Origin: Clostridia bacterium
GTDB lineage: Bacteria > Bacillota_A > Clostridia > Christensenellales > Aristaeellaceae
Direction of reading: 5' to 3'
Length of the DNA stretch: 46,884 nucleotides
Assembly: GCA_017518705.1 (NCBI GenBank)
Contig: JAFWUC010000041.1
Span: forward strand, 1-46,884
The notes beneath the pieces are model-generated. The model was not told the origin of the DNA, did no database searches, and saw only the letters and a program-made list of their open reading frames with translations. The translations under genes and the position numbers were made by a program. Below, in pieces: positions 41,020-46,884 of this stretch (its first letter is position 1; each line of letters begins with the position of its first letter).

Positions 41020-41136
41020 AAGCCCGGCCACAACATCTACCGCACCCGCTGCCAGGTGGCGCTGGCGAAGGACATGCTCAGGAAACTCGGCGCCATGGAT
41101 TCCATTGTGCGCGGCTGCGCCAAAAAATATAAATAA
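41017..41136 (+). pseudogene. Detached C-terminal segment of the NahK-like kinase
   Basis: After the TAA at 41017 the same frame reads KPGHNIYRTRCQVALAKDM and on to a second TAA at 41134-41136. This matches the typical NahK-family C-terminus. There is no start codon or ribosome site of its own here, so it is expressed only if the stop is read through or is a sequence error. Confidence 0.75.
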
Positions 41137-41162
41137 ACAGCAAAACACAGGAGGCAGTCATC

Positions 41163-42131
41163 ATGTCATCACTGCTGGCTCAGGCGATCAGGATGGAGCA
41201 TCCCGAGACCATACCCGTTTCCGTGGGCATGCTGCCCGCGGCGTGGATAAAGTACGGAAGCGAGCTCCAGCGCCTGACGGATCAGTATCCCCAGTTCTTC
41301 CACGGCGTAAAAAAGGATCTTTCGACCATTGAGGACAGCCTGCCCGCAAGCTACCGCAAGGGCGTGTACATCGACGAATGGAACTGCGAGTGGCACAACG
41401 AGCACTCCGGCATGGAGGCATACGTGGTGGGCCACCCCATAAAGAGCGAGGAGGACGTGTTCAACCTCAAGATCCCCTCCTGCCGCGACGGGCGGCTGCC
41501 CCACGGCTTCATGTACCTGCGCCTGCTGGACCTGTGCGGCTTTGAGAACGCCATGGTCTGGTTCGCCCAGGAGGACGAGGTGATCGAGACCCTGATAGAC
41601 AAGGTGCTGGAATACAACCTCTACCAGGTGGCGGCGATACTCCCCCGCATGGACGAGATAATCTACTTCGGCGACGACCTGGGCATGCAGCGGGGTCTGG
41701 CGATAGGCGCCGAGCGCTGGAGAAAATACTTAAAGCCCTGCTTCAGGAAGCTGTTCGGCATCGTAAAGGCCTACAAACCCGACCAGCTCATCTACCTGCA
41801 CACGGACGGCTGCATCTGGGAGATAATGCCCGACATCATGGAGTGCAGCGTGGACGTGATCAATCCCCAGTTCCGCGCCAACGGGCTGGACAACCTGGTG
41901 AGGGTGTGCCGCAAAGATCAGATCATCCCCATAAGCCTGGACCTTGACAGGCAGATGTTCCCCATGGCCACCCGTTCCCAGCTGTACGACCACGTGGCTT
42001 CCGCCGTGGAGAGCCTGTACCTGCCCCAGGGCGCCCTGGCCCTGAACGTGGAGCTCAATTACGAGGTCCCCCTGGAGAACATGGCCGCCATACTGGACGC
42101 GGTGGAAAAATACCGCCATTACAAAGGATAA
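41163..42131 (+). CDS. Uroporphyrinogen decarboxylase (URO-D) superfamily protein
   Basis: A 322-residue TIM-barrel protein of the URO-D superfamily. It shows IYFGDDLGMQRGLAI, HTDGCIWEIMPDIMECSVDVINPQF (the usual HxxG-x-PDLIExGVDxxNP pattern) and a C-terminal LNVELNYEVPLENMAAIL. It lacks the N-terminal substrate-binding arginines of true heme-pathway HemE and no heme genes are near. It is more like the cobalamin/methyltransferase-linked or sugar-cluster members of the superfamily. AGGAGG precedes the ATG, and it lies 26 bases after the end of the kinase frame, probably in one operon. Confidence 0.8.
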   Translation: MSSLLAQAIRMEHPETIPVSVGMLPAAWIKYGSELQRLTDQYPQFFHGVKKDLSTIEDSLPASYRKGVYIDEWNCEWHNEHSGMEAYVVGHPIKSEEDVFNLKIPSCRDGRLPHGFMYLRLLDLCGFENAMVWFAQEDEVIETLIDKVLEYNLYQVAAILPRMDEIIYFGDDLGMQRGLAIGAERWRKYLKPCFRKLFGIVKAYKPDQLIYLHTDGCIWEIMPDIMECSVDVINPQFRANGLDNLVRVCRKDQIIPISLDLDRQMFPMATRSQLYDHVASAVESLYLPQGALALNVELNYEVPLENMAAILDAVEKYRHYKG

Positions 42132-42150
42132 GCGCAAAGGCTGACCGCCG

Positions 42151-42336
42151 TCAGGCAAAACAAGACCCTCCGCCGTAAGTATCGTACCGGTCGGAGGGTC
42201 TTCTTTTGCGGTTGTAGAGCTTTTTGCTCTCTATCCGCCTGGTCACGGGGCTGAACGTCCAGCTTTCCCGCTTTTCGGTGTCAAGGCGCTTTCTCGCCTT
42301 TTTGGAGAGTTTGTCTCTGGGGATAAACTTCTTCAT
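42151..42336 (-). CDS. Small basic conserved protein
   Basis: A 61-residue, strongly basic protein: KKFIPRDKLSKKARKRLD, then WTFSPVTRRIESKKLYNRKRR and a Gly/Cys ending. Proteins with this MKKFIPxxKLxKKARK start and a central SPVTR motif occur in many Clostridia without a known function; the charge suggests nucleic-acid or ribosome contact. I chose ATG 42336 over a frame to 42444, since AGGAAG lies upstream and a promoter ends at 42367. Its 3' end contains the terminator hairpin of the convergent gene. Confidence 0.7.
   Translation of the reverse strand: MKKFIPRDKLSKKARKRLDTEKRESWTFSPVTRRIESKKLYNRKRRPSDRYDTYGGGSCFA
42162..42206. terminator. Terminator after the URO-D family gene
   Basis: An 11-bp stem (AAGACCCTCCG 42162-42172 with CGGAGGGTCTT 42192-42202), then CTTTT. 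It overlaps the 3' end of the small basic gene on the minus strand. Confidence 0.85.
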
Positions 42337-42366
42337 CCTGTCACTTCCTTTCAAGCGTTCCGGTGC

Positions 42367-42395
42367 ATGATACCACGTTTTTGCCGAAAAATCAA
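42367..42395 (-). promoter_or_regulatory. Promoter of the small basic protein
   Basis: On the minus strand: TTGATT (42395-42390), 17 bp, TATCAT (42372-42367). Confidence 0.7.
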
Positions 42396-42416
42396 GAAAA
42401 ATAACCTTTATGACGC

Positions 42417-42445
42417 TTGACAGATCGCGCCATACCGTGTACATT
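42417..42445 (+). promoter_or_regulatory. Promoter of the TSCPD gene
   Basis: Perfect TTGACA at 42417-42422, 17 bp, TACATT at 42440-42445; divergent from the promoter at 42367. AAGGAG precedes the ATG at 42509. Confidence 0.78.
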
Positions 42446-42508
42446 CAAACAGCCGGAGCGATCTGACGAACAACCGCCCCGCGGCGGACATATAAAGGAG
42501 ACAGATAA

Positions 42509-42775
42509 ATGAAATACGTTTACCCCACCCAGGGAACCTGCGCCCAGGCCATCAGTTTCGACCTTGACGGCAACAAGGTTTCCAATATTCAGTTTTTCGG
42601 CGGCTGCAACGGCAACCTGAAGGCCATCAGCAAGCTGGTGGACGGCTGGGAAGCGGAAAAGATCGAAAGCTACCTTAAGGGCAACCTGTGCGGCAACAAG
42701 CCCACTTCCTGCGCGGACCAGCTCGCCCGCGGCGTGCGCGCCGCCCTTGACGGCAAGCTCAGGCCCGCCGAATAA
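42509..42775 (+). CDS. TIGR03905-family TSCPD domain protein
   Basis: An 88-residue protein that matches the TSCPD domain: YVYPTQGTCAQAISFDLDG, the strand FFGGCNGNLKAISKLVDG, the paired cysteines in GNLCGNKPTSCADQLARGV. The TSCPD domain is found at the C-terminus of B12-dependent ribonucleotide reductase (NrdJ) and as stand-alone proteins such as this. The stand-alone role is unknown; a nucleotide-metabolism link is a guess. It stands alone between a promoter and a strong hairpin. Confidence 0.9.
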   Translation: MKYVYPTQGTCAQAISFDLDGNKVSNIQFFGGCNGNLKAISKLVDGWEAEKIESYLKGNLCGNKPTSCADQLARGVRAALDGKLRPAE

Positions 42776-42808
42776 GCGCAGCTTTTTACCGCAATACCGC
42801 AATCAGCC

Positions 42809-42838
42809 GCAGGCGCCGACGATACCGTCGGCGCCTGC
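42809..42838 (+). terminator. Strong GC hairpin after the TSCPD gene
   Basis: A perfect 13-bp stem (42809-42821 with 42826-42838) with loop ATAC, 34 bases past the stop. Only a scattered T-rich tail follows. Confidence 0.7.
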
Positions 42839-42911
42839 TGTCGCTATTTATGGCCGCTTTTTATGAAACGCGGATGATCCGCCGTTTTATATCCGGATCG
42901 TGTCTTAATGC

Positions 42912-43829
42912 TCAGACAAAGCCCAGCCGCTTTAAAAACGCCGCCACATGCTCCTTGTATTCCTCCGGCGCCTCGAGCACGCTTTCGGCGTGGCCGGCGC
43001 CCGGAACGATATACAGTTCCTTATAGCCTTTTGTCCTCTTTGCCATCTCTTCCGAATTCTTCGGAAGAATGAAAGTGTCGTCGGCTCCGTGAATGAACAG
43101 GATGGGGATCTCATTCTCATCCAGAGCGTCTACGGGCCTCATTTCCTTTAACGAATAACCGTACCGTAGCTTGCCCGCGGCGGAAGCGATATCTACAGGC
43201 CAGGTGGGGACATGGGCGGACCGGAAGCCTTCCTTAAACACGCCCTCGATATCGGAAAAGCCGCAGTCCGCCACGACGAAATCCGCAGCCGGTTTGTATT
43301 TCAGCGCGGTGATCGAGGCGGCGGACCCGAGAGATTCGCCGTGAAGGCCGAGCACGGTCATATCGCCGTATCTGCTTACCGTATCGTCGACAAGACATTC
43401 CAGGTCCATGCCCTCCCGGATCCCGTATGTCGTAAACGCCGCTGCGTTTTCGCCGTGCCCGCGCAGGTCATAGATGATGCAGTTGAACCCAAGCTCCAGG
43501 TATATCCGCGCGTATTTGAGTGAACCTATCCGGTTGTCCGTATAACCGTGTGACAGGATCACGTATTTTGAACTCGGTTCGGGATTTTTGAGCAGTTCGG
43601 CGTGAAGTTCGTATCCCTCAAACCCCGTCACGGTATAATCGGATCTGTCCAGACCTTCATAAAAAGACGTATCATAATGCTCCGTCTGCCACTCGAACGC
43701 CTCTTCGAGCGTCTGCCTGTTTCCGGTCATTATGAATGAGGGAAGCCAATATGCGAACGCCGCGAGCGCGAGCGCCGATAAGCACACCACTGTCAGTATT
43801 ATCGTCATCCGGATCCTTTTCCTCTTCAT
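42912..43829 (-). CDS. Membrane-anchored alpha/beta hydrolase
   Basis: A 305-residue hydrolase with an N-terminal membrane helix (about 8-30) and an external catalytic domain. It has the oxyanion stretch ILSHGYTDNR, YDLRGHGEN, the elbow GLHGESLGSA with Ser166, an acid in FIHGADDTFI and a histidine in PGAGHAES. It resembles the YqkD/S33-like membrane hydrolases of Bacillota, whose substrates are unknown. I chose ATG 43829, eight bases after GGGTGA, over GTG 43841. Confidence 0.86.
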   Translation of the reverse strand: MKRKRIRMTIILTVVCLSALALAAFAYWLPSFIMTGNRQTLEEAFEWQTEHYDTSFYEGLDRSDYTVTGFEGYELHAELLKNPEPSSKYVILSHGYTDNRIGSLKYARIYLELGFNCIIYDLRGHGENAAAFTTYGIREGMDLECLVDDTVSRYGDMTVLGLHGESLGSAASITALKYKPAADFVVADCGFSDIEGVFKEGFRSAHVPTWPVDIASAAGKLRYGYSLKEMRPVDALDENEIPILFIHGADDTFILPKNSEEMAKRTKGYKELYIVPGAGHAESVLEAPEEYKEHVAAFLKRLGFV

Positions 43830-43882
43830 CGCGCCGTTCACCCGAAAACCAATGCGGTCTGAGCGTTTACAGCCGCCCGGTA

Positions 43883-44377
43883 TTATTCTCCTTCCGCCTG
43901 TAAAGGCTGCCTTCCCGTGTTTTCGTTCAGCAGCGGATACCGCGTGCCGCCGAAGTACGCCTCCAGCGCCTTTATGTGGTCCTCGGCGAACAGTTCCGGT
44001 ATCTCGTCTTTCCCAAAGAACTTAAGCTCATAGGATTCCCCGTCTATGCGGGGTTCGCCCGATACAATACTGGCGGTGTAATACGCGCTTATCACATGCG
44101 CGGCGTCGCCGTTTGCCCAGACCATGTCGTGGTTATGGAATATGCCCAGAAAGCTCTCCATCCTGACTTCCAGCCCGGTCTCTTCCCTTATCTCTCTTAA
44201 CGCCGCTTCCTCGTAGGTCTCGTTCATTTCCAGCAGACCGCCTATCAGCCCCCATTTGCCGTTGTCGGTCCGGCGCTGGAAGAGGATCTTCCCGTCACTA
44301 ATTATCAGCGCTCCCGCGCAGTTGAGTATCAGTTTGCGGGGTCCCGTGAGCCTGCGCAGCTCATGTATATAATCCAT
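43883..44377 (-). CDS. Nudix hydrolase
   Basis: A 164-residue Nudix enzyme. The Nudix box is complete: GGLLEMNETYEEAALREIREETGL, holding the REIxEETG metal site. The N-terminal stretch VGALIIS-like (NCAGALIISDGKILFQRR) and the NGKWGLIGG strand fit the fold. Such enzymes cut nucleoside diphosphates linked to other groups; the substrate is unknown. It is 53 bases upstream of the alpha/beta hydrolase gene and probably cotranscribed. Confidence 0.92.
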   Translation of the reverse strand: MDYIHELRRLTGPRKLILNCAGALIISDGKILFQRRTDNGKWGLIGGLLEMNETYEEAALREIREETGLEVRMESFLGIFHNHDMVWANGDAAHVISAYYTASIVSGEPRIDGESYELKFFGKDEIPELFAEDHIKALEAYFGGTRYPLLNENTGRQPLQAEGE

Positions 44378-44419
44378 GCGTATGCCTCCTGTTGCGGTCC
44401 ATATCTGCCGCGGGCGGCG

Positions 44420-44491
44420 CTACACTCTCACCGTCACTCTGCCGTCCTTGAGGGGCAAAACGCCGTTTTCGCATTTCCCGCTGTCAAACTA
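44420..44491 (-). pseudogene. Detached C-terminal tail of the GH94-like phosphorylase
   Basis: Past the TAG at 44491-44489 the frame continues as FDSGKCENGVLPLKDGRVTVRV to a second TAG at 44422-44420. This looks like the last beta strands of GH94 enzymes (an extra glycine turn, LPL, then alternating V residues). No separate start exists. It is made only by readthrough or if the stop is an error. Confidence 0.7.
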
Positions 44492-46690
44492 CACGCCTTT
44501 TTCGCCGCCTCTAAGATATTCTATCTCGTAGGTCCTGCCGCGGAAAACGTATTTCACCTTCGTGCCGTTCCAGCTTTCCGGCAGGCAGGGGTCTATCCTG
44601 AGGCCCTCCATCTGGGGCTTGAGTCCCAGCACGAACTCGGTCACCGCCTTTAACAGCCACTGGGCGGTGGCGGTGCGCCAGCTCTGCCCGGGAGTGCCGT
44701 AGCGGTAACCCGTCTCCTGCTCCATATAGCAGTTGCACAGGGCGTAGGGCTCCGCGCGGCCCTGCACCACGGGATTCGTGAAGGGCAGTATCTTTTCCAG
44801 GTCTTTCTGCACGTCCTGTTCCCGCTTTAGCACGCAGTCCGCGGCCAGCAGCCAGCACATGGCGTGGAGGTACACGCCTCCGTTCTCCTGCACGCCGGGC
44901 ACCTTTTCGCAGATGGGACCCACCCACGCGCTCTTCTTCGTGTACGCGGGATAGCTCACCCTGGTGCCCAGCGGCGTGTCCAGGGCCTTTCTGGCGCTGT
45001 CCAGGGCAGGGATCTCCCGGTTCTCGCCGAGGCCCCCTGCCAGCACCGCCCAGGTCTGGGGATTCAAAAACGCCCTGCCTTCTTCGCAGTCCTCCGCGCC
45101 GACCTTTCTCAGGTCGTCGCTTATGGCGTAAATGTACCTGCCGCCCTTTTCGTCCCAGCCGTATTTATTTATCAGCGCGCACATCTCCCTGTCCCGCGCC
45201 GAAAGCGTGTCCGCGTACCCGGTCTCGCCCCTGAGCAGCGCCAGTTCCCTGAGAAAGCGCAGATGGCGCACCAGCGCGATGGACAGCCACACGCTCACTC
45301 CCTTATGCTCCAGGCCTATGTTGTTCATGCAGTCGTTCCAGTCCCCGCCCCAGATCTGGGTGAGCCCGTAATGGCCCTTAAAGTTGTACAGGAACTCTCC
45401 CGCCCGCTTAAGGTGCTCCCACACGCCGGCTTTCGAGCCGTCGTTAAAGGGCACTTCCTCGTCCAGCAGGCTGATGTCCCCCAGTCCCTTTACCGCGGCG
45501 GACACGGTGAACACCGGCCACACGGTGCAGTCCGAGAACTTGTTGGGACGGATCTCCCCGTCTATGAACGTGCGGGGGCAGTAGCCGTTCGGGTACTGGT
45601 AGGAAAGTATGCGCTTTATCCTTTCCCACGCCAGGGCGGGATTGAACGCCGCCAGGCACTCGGTGTCCGACGCCATATCCCGGTATCCGTTGTGCCTTAC
45701 CCGCGCCCAGCGGCTGCCCATGTCGGTCTGGTAGGTGAGCCAGTGATTGTACAGGCTGTTGAAGACTTCGTCCGGCGTTTCGAGCGTGATGCCGCTGCGC
45801 CTGTCCTCTATCCTTGCATACACCCGCTCCAACTCCGCCCCGAACTGTTCGGGCGTGTCAAACCGCTTTGCCGCCGTTTTCGCCGCATCCAAGGTCGGCG
45901 CAAGGCCGCACACGAACCTGACCTTAGCGCTTTCCCCGGGCGCGAGGCTCAGCTCCGTCTGTATAGCGAAGCCCAGCTTTTCCGCTACGCAGCCCTGGCA
46001 CGTGCAGCCGCCGTGCCTTAATGCCCGGGGCGCGTTCACGCTGCCGTAAGTGCCTATGAACGCGTTTTTGGCGGTCTCCCAAGCCGTGACCGGGGCGGAA
46101 CACGCGGTATAGAACACGAGCTCCCGGTTTTCGCCGTAAAACGTGTCGTGGAATTCAAAGGCAAGGCCGTTAAAGTCGTCCCGTTTGAAACATCTGGCGG
46201 TATTGTAGCCCTGGCGTTTATACGCGCCGTCCAGGTCGTTGTCCGTGTAGGAGATGAGCTTTAGAGCGCGCGTTTCGTCAGACCGGTTCACAAGCTCGAC
46301 TTCCCCGGCTTCAAGGCAGGAAAGCGCATCGTTTTCCTCCGGCACGAACAGCGTCCAGCGGCTGAGTATCCCGTGCTTTTCCAGCTCGATAAGCGTGGAG
46401 CCCGCGCGGTGGACGCAGCGGTAGGAAGCATATCCTTCCTCCTCCGGCAGTCCCCACAGGTTCCAGCCCCTGCCGCCTTCGACCATGTACATTCCACGGT
46501 TTTTAACCGCGAATATGCGCCTGCCCAGGTCGTCCTGCAAAAAGCCCTCGCCCACTCCCGCCTGGGAAGTGAAGCTCACGTAGTTATCCGTGAAAAAGTA
46601 ATTGTACCAGTTTCGGGGCGTGAGCGGAGTGTTTATCTCGAACGCTTTCCCTCCGTCGATATAGCGGCCGTAAGGCGTATCGTAACGCAT
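44489..46690 (-). CDS. GH94-family glycoside phosphorylase-like protein
   Basis: A 733-residue enzyme of the GH94 (cellobiose/chitobiose phosphorylase) type, which splits beta-glucosides with phosphate to give a sugar 1-phosphate. The N-terminal beta domain has TPRNWYNYFFTDNYVSFTSQAG and DDLGRRIF; the alpha6 barrel has RWARVRHNGYRDMASD, PNGYCPRTFIDG and the catalytic motif GGDWNDCMNN at 448-457. Family members usually have near 800 residues. The frame stops at TAG 44491-44489 just before a plausible last strand pair. A GGGAGG site and a good promoter precede it. There is no signal peptide, so it acts on imported sugars. Exact substrate open. Confidence 0.86.
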   Translation of the reverse strand: MRYDTPYGRYIDGGKAFEINTPLTPRNWYNYFFTDNYVSFTSQAGVGEGFLQDDLGRRIFAVKNRGMYMVEGGRGWNLWGLPEEEGYASYRCVHRAGSTLIELEKHGILSRWTLFVPEENDALSCLEAGEVELVNRSDETRALKLISYTDNDLDGAYKRQGYNTARCFKRDDFNGLAFEFHDTFYGENRELVFYTACSAPVTAWETAKNAFIGTYGSVNAPRALRHGGCTCQGCVAEKLGFAIQTELSLAPGESAKVRFVCGLAPTLDAAKTAAKRFDTPEQFGAELERVYARIEDRRSGITLETPDEVFNSLYNHWLTYQTDMGSRWARVRHNGYRDMASDTECLAAFNPALAWERIKRILSYQYPNGYCPRTFIDGEIRPNKFSDCTVWPVFTVSAAVKGLGDISLLDEEVPFNDGSKAGVWEHLKRAGEFLYNFKGHYGLTQIWGGDWNDCMNNIGLEHKGVSVWLSIALVRHLRFLRELALLRGETGYADTLSARDREMCALINKYGWDEKGGRYIYAISDDLRKVGAEDCEEGRAFLNPQTWAVLAGGLGENREIPALDSARKALDTPLGTRVSYPAYTKKSAWVGPICEKVPGVQENGGVYLHAMCWLLAADCVLKREQDVQKDLEKILPFTNPVVQGRAEPYALCNCYMEQETGYRYGTPGQSWRTATAQWLLKAVTEFVLGLKPQMEGLRIDPCLPESWNGTKVKYVFRGRTYEIEYLRGGEKGV

Positions 46691-46724
46691 AAAACTGACC
46701 TCCCTTTGGGTTTGAGTTACCTAG

Positions 46725-46753
46725 ATTATAAAGTATTTAAAACTGTTTTACAA
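46725..46753 (-). promoter_or_regulatory. Promoter of the GH94-like gene
   Basis: On the minus strand: TTGTAA (46753-46748), 17 bp, perfect TATAAT (46730-46725). Confidence 0.8.
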
Positions 46754-46760
46754 GAACACC

Positions 46761-46771
46761 TTCACTGTGAA
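46761..46771. promoter_or_regulatory. Candidate operator palindrome
   Basis: TTCAC-T-GTGAA, a perfect inverted repeat, eight bases upstream of the -35 of the GH94 promoter. An activator or repressor could bind here. The remaining bases to the right edge are AT-rich and show no gene. Confidence 0.4.
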
Positions 46772-46884
46772 ACTAATAGCAAAACACTGCATATAAACAA
46801 AACCAACCTTCTAACAAATTAAAAGTCCTGTTTCCTCGTATAATATCTGGATTAAGTAAACATAGAAGCGGTAAGCCAACCTGA

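Noticed and set aside
41163..42131. hemE of heme synthesis
   Set aside because: The protein is of the URO-D superfamily but lacks the expected N-terminal arginine motifs and has no heme genes nearby.
46816..46844. Plus-strand promoter leading out of the window (TATAAT at 46839)
   Set aside because: The -10 is perfect, but at 17 bp upstream there is only AAATTA and no gene follows inside the window.
1..46884. CRISPR array, tRNA/rRNA genes, transposases, phage genes
   Set aside because: Looked for on both strands: no regularly spaced repeats, no tRNA-like TPsiC arm, and no integrase or transposase motifs were seen.

Overview
The window is a roughly 47 kb, GC-rich chromosomal segment from a bacterium that looks like an uncultured Clostridia-type Bacillota. 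The evidence is the phoH-pgpH-cdd gene order, the yceD-rpmF pair, several gene families typical of Bacillota (DUF3784, TIGR03905 TSCPD, LplB/LplC-type sugar permeases), and strong Shine-Dalgarno sites with consensus TTGACA-N17-TATAAT promoters. Three secreted proteins carry signal peptides ending in an A-x-A-E type site and lack a lipobox cysteine, a style I associate with Christensenellales/Aristaeella-like gut Clostridia; the taxonomic guess is inference. No tRNA, rRNA, CRISPR array, transposase or phage gene was seen.

Layout. (1) 1-600: 3' end of tuf, its terminator, and two tandem copies of a 172-bp-period intergenic repeat rich in hairpins, each ending in a terminator-like stem. (2) 600-8000: a one-direction run of twelve accessory genes behind a good promoter: CAT-like acetyltransferase, DUF3795, VOC protein, CDP-alcohol phosphatidyltransferase, a GNAT-NlpC/P60 fusion, small membrane proteins, metallo-beta-lactamase-fold hydrolase, DUF89 protein, lipoprotein, DUF1801 protein and an alpha/beta hydrolase. 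(3) 8050-10700: a membrane-anchored degenerate polysaccharide deacetylase with a peptidoglycan-binding domain, divergent from a secreted tyrosine phosphatase with an unusual N-terminal domain. (4) 10700-14700: a ridA-aminotransferase-nhaC-yheO-type regulator cluster, probably for uptake and catabolism of an amino acid. (5) 14800-17750: a polar amino-acid ABC transporter whose permease has a large extra extracellular domain. (6) 17900-22600: GH2 glycosidase, SfsA, a kinase of the APH fold, an S51 peptidase and a GNAT enzyme. (7) 22650-24300: yajC, DUF3784 protein, rpmF and yceD. (8) 24400-30600: an Lpl-type carbohydrate ABC importer (no ATPase) divergent from two tandem, equal-length secreted PIG-L deacetylases. 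(9) 31100-38000: a probable long operon with a small coiled-coil membrane protein, phoH, pgpH, a hypB::cdd fusion, thrC and thrB. (10) 38000-42800: tilS, hpt, a NahK-like sugar kinase, a URO-D family protein and a TSCPD protein. (11) 42900-46700: alpha/beta hydrolase, Nudix hydrolase and a GH94-like phosphorylase.

The most unusual items are the in-frame HypB-cytidine deaminase fusion; two carbohydrate genes (NahK-like kinase and GH94 phosphorylase) each interrupted by one in-frame stop just before a family-like C-terminus; the GNAT-NlpC/P60 fusion; the phosphatase with a SAM-hydrolase-like beta domain; the twin PIG-L deacetylases with duplicated promoters; and the covarying tandem repeat after tuf. 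All calls are from reading the sequence; no database search was run.
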